From contig NZ_CP046391.1 of assembly GCF_012790675.1 (NCBI RefSeq), positions 704,001 to 768,000 on the forward strand: DNA of 64,000 nucleotides, in the 5' to 3' direction. The notes beneath the pieces were generated by a model. It saw nothing but the letters and a program-made list of their open reading frames with translations, searched no databases and was not told the origin of the DNA. Position numbers and translations under genes: made by a program. Below are positions 37,979-49,600 of the stretch, piece after piece (the first letter of the stretch is position 1; each line of letters starts with the position of its first letter). This stretch comes from Anaplasma platys. GTDB taxonomy: Bacteria > Pseudomonadota > Alphaproteobacteria > Rickettsiales > Anaplasmataceae.

Positions 37979-40900
37979 ATGAAGAGATCGCAAAATAGTG
38001 CGCACTTTACCAATACTGAAGCTGAACCCGGTGTTGATAAGGCTGATGGCATAGAAATAAAAAGAATAGAGGGCGTAACAAGAACTTACGTTCGCGACTC
38101 TGAGACATATAGCTCGTCATCAAGCAGTGTGAGCAGTGCAGAGAGTGCACATTTACCGCAGCCCGACAAAAGAAAGTTTGCAATTTCTATAATGCAAAAC
38201 ATTAAAGAAATTGCCCGAGGAATGGAAAAGTCCGTCACTACATATCACCTCTGGACGCGGAAAAAAACATCTGTTCCAAACAGGGATACTGTTGAAGGAC
38301 AAGCTCTAGAAAAACAACGGATCGAGCGTATAAGCACAGCGCAAGTGGAGCTTGGTAATGTTTGGGAAATCCTCAATGAAAAGTATGTGAAAAATGTAAA
38401 ATCACCTCAAAATGCGTTGGCACAGGCCCGAGTGCACTGCTACGTCGCATTGTCGCAGCTTAGAGAATTATTCTTGCTACGCAACGTCACATTAGAGGGC
38501 AGAATCGCCACATTAAAGGCAATACACAGCGTATCAGATGCTGCATGCGACATATACAACTTAGAGGAAAACAAGACGGAATATGCCGCTGCCGCTGATA
38601 TTTTGAATTCGCAATATAGCAGCAGAGTACACAGGGCGCAAGATCTGCTTTTATACAGCTTAAAATGCTCTCATAAAATAAAACGTAGTGACTATGGAGC
38701 ATTACTGAAATCTGCAGCCTCGAGTTTCTTCCCCCTAGCCACCCTTTTAAGCAAAAATATTCCGGATGCGGAAAAAAACAACATATACCTTCTGGCGCCT
38801 TTTGGACTGCAGTATGTGATAAGCGCAATCGATAACGGCACAGTAACTGGATTCTCAACGCCAGGAGAAACGTTTGATATCGTAAAAACCACAGGACAGC
38901 CCTACTCAATTGTAGCTTCACTGGCGGCAAGGTTTTTCATTCATACTCTGAAAGCTTTTGACAATCTCGACTCTATAGGTAGAAAAAAGCACAACTTACG
39001 AATACCCGATCTTGCCATAACACAAATGTACCTTTCTGAGTGCATCATGCTCACGAAGCGCAAATTGAAGAGTTGCAAAACTGGTCAACTACGCCCTTTA
39101 AAATGCCCCTTACAGGAAATAAAAAAACACCTTTCGGATGCGCTTTCATCTTGCATGCATGGCACTGACGATATAACACGGTGTTACATAACACTAAAAC
39201 TCAAACAAGTTGGACGAATACTTGTTACAGAATGCGACTATGGGTTCTCACCAGAACACGATACAGATAATTTTTTAGAAAAGATTGCAATCTCTATTCA
39301 AAGATGTTTGGACAGACTCGATTTGACACGGGAGCTTTACGACCATAATTGGACACGATCAAACATTGCTCTAGCTCTCTTCCCAGGAGAACAGCCTCCT
39401 GCCAGAAATGTAGTGTCGTCTTATGAAGCGACATCCTTTGAGGCGCTGCAAAATGCCTTCAAAGCTGAAAAATCTACTAACCTCAGCAGTCCACAGAAAA
39501 AGAGCTTATCTCCGTCTTTATTGAAGAGATTTCTCTCACGAAGTACCAAAAAGGGTAGCGCAACAGAAGTGGAAAAAAAGAGAAGGCTTTCTGAAGAAAG
39601 CGATACGTCTGTAAGCGCTATAAGAAAGAGAACTGCTGGTAGATTTGGACCTCTCCCACCCTTGCCAAATGAAATACAACCTGAAATTGAAACGGCACAA
39701 AGGGCACCGCGCAGGAGCAAACCGCCAACAATACGTGAACTTTTGCTACGTAACAGCCTGATTTCCGCTACTTCCACATCACACGCTCCAGACATAAGAG
39801 CGCAAAGTGGCAATGAGTTGTCGAATGCGACTCCTAAAAACTCCGTTAGTTCTTCGGGCATTTATATGGATATGAGATGCCCACAAAATTCAGAACTCGG
39901 AGTATCGACGCATAAGACAATCTTGTCCTCAACTACAGGCACAATACGGCGTTATCTTCCCCATGTACCAACTGCTACCAATACACGGAGATTATCTACA
40001 TTAAGCAATACAGTCTACTTAGAACGCACACAAAGTTTCCCTGCTCATGCTTGTGAAGGCCACGTGTATACTAATTGCGTACACGAGTCTCGTAAAGACT
40101 CTGCTGGTGAACTAGCTTCAGGAAAGGTGATGCCAACAGAAGCTTCCACCTCGATAGAAAATGGCCCAATACCACAGCGTGATAATTCCCCCGCGTCAGC
40201 CTACAGATTCACCGAAAAAGGTGCTGCAAATGAAGCGGTATTTTCAAGAAAATATCGCGGAAGCTCAGCATTTACCGGGGATATAGATGCTAGCAAAACT
40301 GTTAGGACTCCGGGCAGCAACGCCCCCATGCGGGACCTAGCCATGAGACATACCCATGCTGCTTCGTTAAACGAAAACACTGCTCTCCCATCGGCAATTC
40401 CTGGAGTTAGCCCTTTGCATACTGTGGAGGCTACAAAAAGTGTGGATACTAGCCACAACATATCGCCAGAGACAACAGCGCATGGTAGTTGCTCCCCAAA
40501 CCCACCGGAATGCATAGAGCTTTTGCAGCAAGCTGCTGATATCTCGGTAATCAGGAGACGGCAGCGTTCACGCTCCGAAACTTTAACTAATTCATCGTCA
40601 AAAGCTGTAGATATAAGAAATGAAACTATGCGTGGCAGGTCAAAAAGTCTTGAAATTGCTGAAAGCGGGAGTGACCTGCTTGGTAATCCCAGCCCTACTA
40701 TCAACAGTTCACGAAACACTCTCAGCACAGCGCCTGTAAATAAACTCGCCAATATTGCAACGGTTCGGCGGGGTCGGCGTTCACGCTCCGAAACTTTAAC
40801 TAATTCATCGTCAAAAGCTGCAGATATAAGAAATGAAACTATGCGTGGCAGGTCAAAAAGTCTTGAAATTGCTGAAAGCGGGAGTGACCTGCTTGGTAAT

Positions 40901-42586
40901 CCCAGCCCTACTATCAACAGTTCACGAAACACTCTCAGCACAGCGCCTGTAAATAAACTCACCAATATTGCAACGGTTCGGCGGGGTCGGCGTTCAGTAT
41001 CTGAAACTGTTAACAATACGTCTCCTAGAGTTGCCATCGTAAAAAACGACGTATTCGGAAGGTCGGATAGCCTAGAGATCATTAGAGACAGCTGCGATAA
41101 AGATTATGAAACCTTTAGCGCAGTTGCTGCCCCCCATTTAGCTCTTAACAAAAGAGCAACTGATTCCCTACAAAAAGAAACAGCGCCTCAACAAAGAAAA
41201 CCACAGACCACCCATGCTGGGCAAAAACAAGTCCCTGTATCTCGACCTTTAGGCAAGTACTCTCCCATGGGCCTTCCGCATTCATATATTTATGCCTCCT
41301 CACAAACCCGCAATACAACAAATGTCCTGCAAAGCTTTACACAAAGCGAACAGCGCCCACAAACAACCATATCATACAGTACCGTGAGCACGATGCATGC
41401 AAGGACTCTAACAGATGCAACAAAAATCCCTGTAGAGTATTGTAATATCGCAAATGCATATGAAAGTGTACGTTGCCCTGCTGCCAAAGCTTTTGGTGCT
41501 TCTAGGAGCCAGTACATTAACGTGGCATCCCCTTACGCGGTGACCACAGTCACCGGCGAGTACCAGTGCATGAAAGATAATCCGCGTTATAACCGGTATG
41601 ACTTACGACTTCGCAATGAAATGCTTGGTTCCTCAATGAATTCCTTAAATTCAGAAGATTATTATGGCGATGTTGGCAGTATAGGAAGAATCACAGAGCA
41701 ACTACCCCAAACATGGGCGTTTGAAGGGCTTTATGTCCGCGAAGATTATGCGCAAAATGCTCCATATTTCTTCGCAGATGAAGGTGCCCCAGTGGCTCAG
41801 CTAAATTACGCTGAAATCTACCCAATGCAAGGCAGCATAGACAGCGCGGAATACGTGTCGCAAAATAGCTACACGGAAGCATCGCATGTCAGTGGCGATG
41901 CGCGATACGTTTCACCGTATTATAATGTAAGCCACAACAATACATCTACAAATCAACAAAACACCGCTGGTATCACCACTTCACAGACACCCCCTTCTTT
42001 CCCACAAGTTTACTTACCGCGCCCTTGCTACAATACAAGACTGATGAGTTCCGGCATAATGGGTAGCTACTATACACCGAGAGGCGGGCACAGCCTACAC
42101 ACTCTAAGAGAAGACACAGAAGAAACAATCAGTGCTTTTAAAAGGTATGGTTCTGCTTCCCGCACACACTATGATGTACCTAGGGCCCATCCTACAAGTA
42201 GGTTCTCAACATCAAATGCAGATTGTAGAGCCTCAACCATTGAAGCACATAGGGATGCACAGATATACCACACTGGTATATCTTACACGGCACCACAAAA
42301 CGTACGAGCAAGAACACCTGCCACCTCGCGTGGTGAAGAGTCTTATGTCCCTTGCAAACATAGAATGCCTGCAACGATTGACGAAAGGCAATATGATCAA
42401 CGAGCAAGAATGCACCGGGCTTTGGAGGCATGTTCCCGAAGACACTCAGTTGAAAACCCTGAAATGAGCGCACGCGCAATACAGCCTGCTGATCACCTAT
42501 ACGAGAGTATAGGTAATGAATTAGACTGCCTCAGCATAACTCCCGCATATCCCCGAGACGGCAGGGAATCTCCTCAGAAGTTGTAA
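37979..42586 (+). CDS. 1535-residue protein with helical domain and tyrosine-motif tail, candidate effector
   Basis: The first ~470 residues are helical and end with FPGE (468-471), shared with the 628- and 589-residue genes. The remaining ~1,060 are polar, apparently disordered and rich in Ser, Thr, Arg and Tyr. Basic stretches lie near 510-560. Two nearly identical 71-residue repeats (865-1006) and a third, degenerate one contain SRSETL and RGRSKSLE motifs. The tail has several tyrosine motifs like eukaryotic SH2-docking sites: YMDM 629, YTNC 697, YCNI 1154, YESV 1161, YINV 1179, YQCM 1195, YYNV 1314, YDVP 1398, YESI 1508. I infer a secreted scaffold that host kinases could phosphorylate, as known for AnkA. 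No catalytic domain is seen. ATG 37979 follows AGGGGG. Confidence 0.9.
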   Translation: MKRSQNSAHFTNTEAEPGVDKADGIEIKRIEGVTRTYVRDSETYSSSSSSVSSAESAHLPQPDKRKFAISIMQNIKEIARGMEKSVTTYHLWTRKKTSVPNRDTVEGQALEKQRIERISTAQVELGNVWEILNEKYVKNVKSPQNALAQARVHCYVALSQLRELFLLRNVTLEGRIATLKAIHSVSDAACDIYNLEENKTEYAAAADILNSQYSSRVHRAQDLLLYSLKCSHKIKRSDYGALLKSAASSFFPLATLLSKNIPDAEKNNIYLLAPFGLQYVISAIDNGTVTGFSTPGETFDIVKTTGQPYSIVASLAARFFIHTLKAFDNLDSIGRKKHNLRIPDLAITQMYLSECIMLTKRKLKSCKTGQLRPLKCPLQEIKKHLSDALSSCMHGTDDITRCYITLKLKQVGRILVTECDYGFSPEHDTDNFLEKIAISIQRCLDRLDLTRELYDHNWTRSNIALALFPGEQPPARNVVSSYEATSFEALQNAFKAEKSTNLSSPQKKSLSPSLLKRFLSRSTKKGSATEVEKKRRLSEESDTSVSAIRKRTAGRFGPLPPLPNEIQPEIETAQRAPRRSKPPTIRELLLRNSLISATSTSHAPDIRAQSGNELSNATPKNSVSSSGIYMDMRCPQNSELGVSTHKTILSSTTGTIRRYLPHVPTATNTRRLSTLSNTVYLERTQSFPAHACEGHVYTNCVHESRKDSAGELASGKVMPTEASTSIENGPIPQRDNSPASAYRFTEKGAANEAVFSRKYRGSSAFTGDIDASKTVRTPGSNAPMRDLAMRHTHAASLNENTALPSAIPGVSPLHTVEATKSVDTSHNISPETTAHGSCSPNPPECIELLQQAADISVIRRRQRSRSETLTNSSSKAVDIRNETMRGRSKSLEIAESGSDLLGNPSPTINSSRNTLSTAPVNKLANIATVRRGRRSRSETLTNSSSKAADIRNETMRGRSKSLEIAESGSDLLGNPSPTINSSRNTLSTAPVNKLTNIATVRRGRRSVSETVNNTSPRVAIVKNDVFGRSDSLEIIRDSCDKDYETFSAVAAPHLALNKRATDSLQKETAPQQRKPQTTHAGQKQVPVSRPLGKYSPMGLPHSYIYASSQTRNTTNVLQSFTQSEQRPQTTISYSTVSTMHARTLTDATKIPVEYCNIANAYESVRCPAAKAFGASRSQYINVASPYAVTTVTGEYQCMKDNPRYNRYDLRLRNEMLGSSMNSLNSEDYYGDVGSIGRITEQLPQTWAFEGLYVREDYAQNAPYFFADEGAPVAQLNYAEIYPMQGSIDSAEYVSQNSYTEASHVSGDARYVSPYYNVSHNNTSTNQQNTAGITTSQTPPSFPQVYLPRPCYNTRLMSSGIMGSYYTPRGGHSLHTLREDTEETISAFKRYGSASRTHYDVPRAHPTSRFSTSNADCRASTIEAHRDAQIYHTGISYTAPQNVRARTPATSRGEESYVPCKHRMPATIDERQYDQRARMHRALEACSRRHSVENPEMSARAIQPADHLYESIGNELDCLSITPAYPRDGRESPQKL
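40571..40996 (+). repeat. Two 213-bp tandem repeats (71 residues each)
   Basis: The copies 40571-40783 and 40784-40996 differ at two positions that I can see (GTAG/GCAG and CTCGCC/CTCACC). A third, strongly diverged partial copy starts at 40997. The frame is kept. Each copy has serine-rich RGRSKSLEIAESGS. Confidence 0.95.
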
Positions 42587-43620
42587 TACAAATTGCCTGC
42601 AGCATAGAAGATCGCTGGGTAAACTGGATCTCCTTCTTACCCAGTGATCTTGATTCAGTTAAAATATATAAATCAACACTCTTTCAAAGAAGATAAAAAC
42701 AGAACGAGAAACGCATTTTTCACCACATTAGCAATGGTGAAACGCCCATACTGCATCGTAATAATGCCTTAGAAAACACTCCCTAGCAGACAACTGACAC
42801 CAGGCTATGAACATATAAAATTCAGCACCACTCAGGCTCATTCTTGCCGTTATCTGTCTATACATATAACAACAAATTCTGGTTCATGAAAATTAGGCAA
42901 GATCTTATACAGTTAATTAGCAATGCTTACCGCTGCTTATAAAGCAAAAAGCCAATCCCCTCCCCTATAGCAATAGCACCTAAATATTCTTAGCAAGATA
43001 TCCGGAGTTAATAAAAGAAACGCCCTTCCCAATATACAACACTCCACAGATGAGCAAAAATATTTGCGCCCCTTGGACGACACATGTGTGCTTCTCCACT
43101 TATATCCCCTTTTTCCCAAAACCTGCATGACGTTTTTCGTAGCATTGTGGGCTCTGATAATATACGATGCGTAACCCAATGAGCCAAGATCATCGCCTAA
43201 CATACTGCAATTCGACCTATGCACGCAGATTTGCGTCTTCGCACATGCACACTCAAATGAGGGTAATACTTCCCCCAGAGACAAGAAGCGCGCTTAAGCA
43301 AAATGGCCCATCAGAGCTGAAAAAGCTTTTTTAATCCCGCTTACAAAAAAGCAACATGATAAAACGTCGCTATTATTCATATTTCCTAAATAAAAATCGG
43401 ATATATCACACGCCGTATTTTTGCTTATAACATCGTCAAATCCCACGGTTTTACCAATATACGAACACGTCCTTTGTATCTATCCCCTCCCATACCGTGG
43501 CACAATGGACTCACTAACATACCTCTTGTACTAGAAAAGAAATATACGCTTGTGCATTAGTCTACTACCTGCTAGCGGCACTACATAACGCAACTTATGA
43601 AATTATGAGGAACATCCAAA
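42587..43620. other. 1.0-kb gap between the 1535- and 589-residue genes
   Basis: Besides the hairpin near the left end, a minus frame at 42937-43284 begins with TTG and has no family features. I see no RNA gene. Confidence 0.45.
42609..42650 (+). terminator. Terminator-like hairpin after the 1535-residue gene
   Basis: A 14-bp stem (42609-42622 with 42637-42650, one G-T pair) and a 14-nt loop lie 23 bp after the stop. There is no T run, so termination is likely but less certain. Confidence 0.6.
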
Positions 43621-45390
43621 ATGCAGCCTTCAATAGCTACACTGCAGCCCGCAGCCTATTCCGTAATCAGCTTATACGGTACAAGTGCTCTTAAATCTTC
43701 TGCTAGTCTCCTTATCAAAAACCTCACGAATTATAATGCATCAAAAAATGATATCTCATTAAGCAATGTATTATGTGTTTTGGAAAATCTACTCGGACAA
43801 TGCGCCCACCCTTTGCTAAGAACTCTTCATGCTGCCCGCAGGAACGAGTCTACTTTCTCTTCTTACACTGAAAAGGCACGCACAAGACTAATTCATTACA
43901 CAGAAGTTGTCATAGAAAACGCCATAGACTTAGTTCAAAGTGCTAAGTCGGCGTCTAAAGGCGCCAAATTTGACCAACGTAACGTATTGCTCATTTGTTA
44001 TGATATTCTGGAAAAATTGCATGAATTATACCCCTGTAAAATACACCTTACTTCCCAAGAAAATTGGCATGTAGAAAATGTCGAACACGCTTTGATTTAC
44101 GTAACTTGTGCCATAGACATTTTGCAGAGATACTCCAAAAAATCCCTGCAAAAAAATTTCAAAACATCAACAAGAGAAGCTGGAAGAATACATAGGGCTA
44201 TGGATACTTTAGCCAATGTGGTAAGCGCGCTAGAAAAATCCACTTATGGCAGAAGGAGCAGAATTTGTTTTCGCAACACCCAAGTTGCGGTATACACGTC
44301 AAGAATAGCTAGCGCAGCAACCCCTGCAAACGCTACTATCGCTGTTGCTAGTCACCTATCATTTCGCGCCAGCACACTGATGCAAATGATTACAAAAATT
44401 AAGCACTCTCCTACATATAACGGCTTGAATAAACATTATATTGAAATAGCATTTGAAGCTCATGTTATGCTGATGGACAGTATAAAAAGGTTTACCACCC
44501 ACAATAACAGCAGCAGGCTATATATCCCTAATCAAACAACTACGAGGCGTGGGCGCCAACATGGCAATATTCTACTGACCAAACACAACTTATTTGAAGG
44601 ATTATGCTTTGCAGATAGCTTGCTCCCTTTATTAGAAAAAAGTCCAACAGCTTTCCCCATGCCAATAACCAGAGAACAGATAGAATCTGCCAAAAGCGAC
44701 ATACACGAAATCTGCAGGCTATTTAAAAATGCTCTGCCTCTATGTTACAACAATGCACTTCATGGCACAGTCAGCATACAATTCTCTTTTAAGCACTCTA
44801 AGAACCTCAAAACTATAGACCAAATAACCACCGCAATGAACAGCGTGTTGAACATAGTAAAAAGGGCGCAATTTATAACACTCTTTGACTCAAGCGAAGA
44901 AGTACATCTCGCCCTTCAAGGCATAACACTGTCGGCTGAAAGAATTATTTCACGATTCGGCAGCAAAGACGATTTTTCGCAAAATGCCCAGGATAATTCC
45001 CTCACTGACATTCTGACGACATACCCTGGAGAAGTCGCAGAAACAAAAATGCAGCTCGCACAGCAAAGAGGAATTCTCAAAAAATGTGAAAGAAGGTTTA
45101 GGAACTGCGCAGGACATTTTACTGAAGTGCCTAACAAAATTTATAACATCATATCCATTATCGTATTCCATATGAAAAACAATAGCACAAAGTATGACAA
45201 TAAACTCTCAACAGAAGCTGCAGACCCGTCGTCTGGGTTAGGTTCTGAGTTGCCCAATGCAAGCACTGGCAAACAACCTTTGCCATCTCACCCCAGCTGC
45301 AAACCAAGCAGCGCTCTTATGTATCCCAAGGTGGAACATCAGCAAACAGTTTTGGTACAAGAAGAAAACTGCGGGATATCCGAAACATAA
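43621..45390 (+). CDS. 589-residue helical protein, [F/Y]PGE family, candidate effector
   Basis: This is the third member of the group. About 465 residues of helices end with YPGE (468-471), then the basic QQRGILKKCERRFRNC stretch, and a polar tail to residue 589. The position of the PGE motif is the same as in the 1535-residue protein. There is no signal peptide, membrane segment or catalytic motif. The ATG at 43621 follows GAGGA at about 9 nt. Gaps of 1.0 and 1.2 kb flank it, so it is probably transcribed alone. Function is unknown. Confidence 0.87.
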   Translation: MQPSIATLQPAAYSVISLYGTSALKSSASLLIKNLTNYNASKNDISLSNVLCVLENLLGQCAHPLLRTLHAARRNESTFSSYTEKARTRLIHYTEVVIENAIDLVQSAKSASKGAKFDQRNVLLICYDILEKLHELYPCKIHLTSQENWHVENVEHALIYVTCAIDILQRYSKKSLQKNFKTSTREAGRIHRAMDTLANVVSALEKSTYGRRSRICFRNTQVAVYTSRIASAATPANATIAVASHLSFRASTLMQMITKIKHSPTYNGLNKHYIEIAFEAHVMLMDSIKRFTTHNNSSRLYIPNQTTTRRGRQHGNILLTKHNLFEGLCFADSLLPLLEKSPTAFPMPITREQIESAKSDIHEICRLFKNALPLCYNNALHGTVSIQFSFKHSKNLKTIDQITTAMNSVLNIVKRAQFITLFDSSEEVHLALQGITLSAERIISRFGSKDDFSQNAQDNSLTDILTTYPGEVAETKMQLAQQRGILKKCERRFRNCAGHFTEVPNKIYNIISIIVFHMKNNSTKYDNKLSTEAADPSSGLGSELPNASTGKQPLPSHPSCKPSSALMYPKVEHQQTVLVQEENCGISET

Positions 45391-46629
45391 ACTGATAATT
45401 CCCATAATAACAGCAAGAGCAAAGTCCCTCACTCTAAGCACTGTGTATTACACCCAGCTACTTTCATCTCGTTTGGTAGGATTAAAAATTTGAAATTTCG
45501 GACAAGTCATCCATAGTTGAAGCCTTGCTTAGGAGTCAGTTTTCCTTGTCTACTTCCAATTCCAACACAACAACTGGGCCACAAGTGGCTGTTCACGTTT
45601 GAAAGCAGCATCATAGATGCAAAACGGCGTGTAATAACCTATTGATTGTGGCTTCCAGCGCCTTTTTGATAACACAAAGGAAACCAATAATAGCACCTGC
45701 ATCCGGGCTTTTCCTACACTATCACGGCGTATAACGCTTCCCTTCCCTTTCTCATCCATGCTTTAATCAAGCCCACTAAACCTTATTAGTAGGATTCCTG
45801 CCAATTGCGCCGAAACCCTCGCGTTATGGGACTACCTATAACCTCACCAAAAGGAATAGGGATTAAAGTACTAATTTCAGGAGGAAGATCACGCAAACTT
45901 GACACCACACTGGCGGATTGCCGCAACTACATCAACATGATGCCGGAAAAAAATCTGCGGATAGAAAAGCTCTCATCTCTTCCAACATGGTGTAACTATT
46001 TTGTGTATAGCTAGAAAAGCCGAATGCTGGACCTTCATTTACCAAACGTGGCTAGCACAATGCAAATACAGGTGTCTCTAAAGCAAGCCACCAGCATCCG
46101 CTTAGAAATTCTGAATTCTCGCAGCTATCGAATAGAAATGTAACAACCATGCATTTTGGCACTAACTCATAAAGGCAAAATTTGCAAAGATATTCTCCAG
46201 AAGAGTGTTTTGCACTGTCCTGACCGATTTCTCCACAGTGTCAGCGTAACACAGTGCATGACAAATCTAGAAAAGCTATAAAACCAGTAACTTAGTTAGC
46301 ATACTACACGTAGAACGTGTGTAACGCTGCTAAAATTACTTAATGAAATTACTATCTTACGTCGCGCATACTAACCAGCCTCGAAAGGCACTTTACTAAC
46401 GTTTAACATCCTTAACAGTGATTTTTTCGTTGTATTCGCTGCTACCCTTCAGGTATACAAATAGTGAGTTGCGTGAGCGCAGGTTGCGGTTGTGCGCAGT
46501 ACTGCCGTGCCATGCGTGGTCTACGTAAGTTTTATCAAGCCGACACAAGTTGATCTTGCGCAAGGTGCTTGCCACCTGCGGCTGAATCCCTAGTGTTTTA
46601 GTTTTTAGAACAATTAAGGGGGAAAGGAA
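45391..46629. other. 1.2-kb gap before the paralogous pair
   Basis: No gene or RNA is supported. The leader of the next gene has GGGGG (46618-46622) followed by AAAGGAA before the ATG. Confidence 0.45.
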
Positions 46630-49600
46630 ATGATAGAGGATGCACGCAGCGAGGCGCGAGCTGATGGAGTTTACCTTACGTCTCCCTATAGCTACATAGA
46701 TAAGCTGATTTTTGAAACTCAAGATCTTGATGCAGAAGAAATAGTAAAGTCTGTCACCTTTGTTATTAGAGGTCTAGTAGCAGCTGTTTCGCATCACTTT
46801 TCCAATAAACAAAAGCTTGTGTCTTCGATCAAAAGCTCTGGAAAACAGGCACTAAAGCTGTTAAAAGGCATGAAAGAGGGTGCAGCTCTTAGTAGTGCTA
46901 CTTTACAAGAGTTGGAACGCCAGCTACTTTACATGGTCAACAAAATCTCACCATTTATTGCTTCCGATTCCACTACACCCCAGGAATCACACGTTTCCTT
47001 AAAAAGCTTTGCGGTCTATCTATGCCGCTACTTGAAGTCCATCCAAGCACAGATAGCTTGCTCCGGAACACACCCAGATAAAGAAGAAAACGAAAAACCA
47101 GAAGATATATCTCTATTAGCAGTAACAAGTTCTAAAAATGCTCTCAGTGCAGTAGCAAATTCTCTCCTATTCCTGGCTGAATCTGAAGATTGCTCAGACA
47201 TGAACGTACGATGTGCTTTGGAACGATACGCAGTTGCCATTGGGAAGTTTGCTGGAATTGTTGACAACATACAAAGCAAAAATGCGAAACGCGTTACCAC
47301 TGATGTTATTGTTGCCTGTCTAGATGAAGCGCTGGCGTTCGTCGATGGCCTAGCTATAGATAGCATAATGATGGACAATCCAAATGCAGGGAATCTAGAG
47401 CTCTTGCGGCGCGACTTATTGTTTCCCGCACATCAATTAGCACTGAGGCAGCTACAAGGAAACGCTTATAAGAGAACAGATAGACTTGAACTACGGACAG
47501 ATCTAGCGAGATTGAATCTGCTGCAGTCAGCAGGAGCTATGCTGGCCATGGATGAATTGCTTGATTCGCAGTGCCCAAAGCTGAAGCAATCTTCTTTCAG
47601 AACTCTAAGGGAAAACGTTGATTGCGCTCTGGAGAATTTCTCAGCGCTGGAAGCAGTCTTTGAGAGCGCTTTTAAAAATCTTGAAGATGTCGGAATCGAA
47701 GCACTGAACTCAAATTCCGAGCAAATCGAAACAAGAAAGGAATTTGTCAATTTTTCACGTGAGCTCATGTCTATATTAGACATATCTGACTCTGAGAAGC
47801 TTCCAAACCGTTTTGCAGGTTTAGCTCAAAAAGCTTTCGTGTCCTTTTGGGAGGGGGCATCCCTTGCGTTAATTCCAGGTTCCTCTGTCGAGAAAAGTGT
47901 TCATGATACTCCACATGGGACGGGAAGTAAAATACAGTCGTTTTTCAACTCAACTATTGCTCCAAAGGTTGACCATACCTTGTCAAGACAAGACGAAGAA
48001 GAAGCACAGATTGCTGTTTGCCCGGATGTTGGCGGCGCTACATACCTTCTAAATATAGATGCACGCCAGCGAAACAGAGGAGATATCTTCTACAAAACCA
48101 TCAAGACATATTTTTCCCCCTCTGCCTGGAATGTGACTCTTCCCACCCAACAGCAAAACCTACAGCAGCACAATCTCAGCGTAGTATCCCAGGAGGCCTC
48201 CTGGGATACACAACTTTCTCAAAAAGCGCTTGTTACGCCCAGAAGTGGGGATGCGTCACCTTGTAGTGCCATCGTTGAACATTTTGTCGCACCTTCAGCG
48301 ACGGAAGTTGGTACGACGTTGAAGCACGCTACTGTATCCCAGCAAGTCTTAAATGTAGGGGCAGTAAACATCACCTCCATTCATCCACCTGCCGCTGAGA
48401 TTACACCAGAATCACTTACATGCTCTCCGGATCAAGGGTCTTTAGAAGGTGCTTCCTTAGATGCCCATGCCAATGTTAGCATTGATGCTAATGAAACGAA
48501 CGCAGGTTGCACTCTGATTGAAGGACAAGTGTCTGCTGTGACTCAATCTTGCAGTAGCTTCACACCAGCCCAAGAATCACCCTTTGAGAATACAGGAAAA
48601 TCTGGTTCTGATACATTCGTAGCTGCACAAACACAGGGCAGTAAGACTTCTGAGGAAAAAATAAGTCTGCAAACAACTGCTGATCCATTGAAAAAAGTTT
48701 CTAGCGCTGGACCTAGCACGGATGGCTCTTGTGCAACAAGTACAAAATATGGTATTTCAGATACTGACACCGCACCTGTCAACACAGAAGTTTTTTCCTC
48801 TGGTACCAATGAAGGTACAACCTGTGATGGTGATAACGACAGTACAGCGACGCTTTCCAGCAGCGCAAGTGAGACGTCAAGTTCCAGAGTAGAACAACCA
48901 GCCGCTTATCCCAATAACGTATCTGCACCAGCCATTAATAAGGGAACCCCCGCAGGCAATGGTGATACAGCTACAACTAGATGCACGGTAGCACCAAGTT
49001 GCTGTACCCCATCTGTAGCTAACAGCACAGGTACAGTTGAGAACACGCCGGTCAAGCGAGAAACGGTAACAGGACCTGCAGTTGCAACAACCTCGCATAG
49101 TCCCAACGCAACTGATCCCACAAAAAGTGGTTCAACATCAAACGGAGAGCCAGCTGCTGTGGACCATGGGCTCCAGAGCAACCCATCAGGTAGCTCTTCT
49201 TCCGATGACGGAAAAGGTGCCTCCCAAGATAGAGGCTGCATCAGTGTTAGTAGAGGTACAACAGAATATAGTACCCATCAATCCGCGAGTAGTGGGCTGC
49301 AAACTTCAGGTAGCAGTGTAGCACAAGCATCTAATTTATCTTCTGCAACTGCGCAACCTAGTACATCATTGATAGCCACAATTGATACTCAATCAGCTGC
49401 AACTTCCTGCAGTAACAACCCGAAGGCGGGAGGAACACAAGATCATGATATACAGCATGAACAAGACGCGATAAAGTCGAACTCCAATAGCAAAAAGTCA
49501 AAAAGGGGAGCGTGGTTAAAAGGGTGTTTAGGTGGAAAATCCGTTCCTGCTGAAGATCATGATTTTTATGCGAAAACCGGCTCAGAAACCACTAACAGTA

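Noticed and set aside
40201-41082. A 293-codon minus-strand frame with internal repeats
   Set aside because: It is the shadow of the 71-residue repeats of the 1535-residue gene and does not resemble any protein.
42937-43284. A 115-codon minus frame in the gap before the 589-residue gene
   Set aside because: It begins with TTG, is rich in Cys and Arg and shows no recognisable motif. Most likely it is a chance frame.
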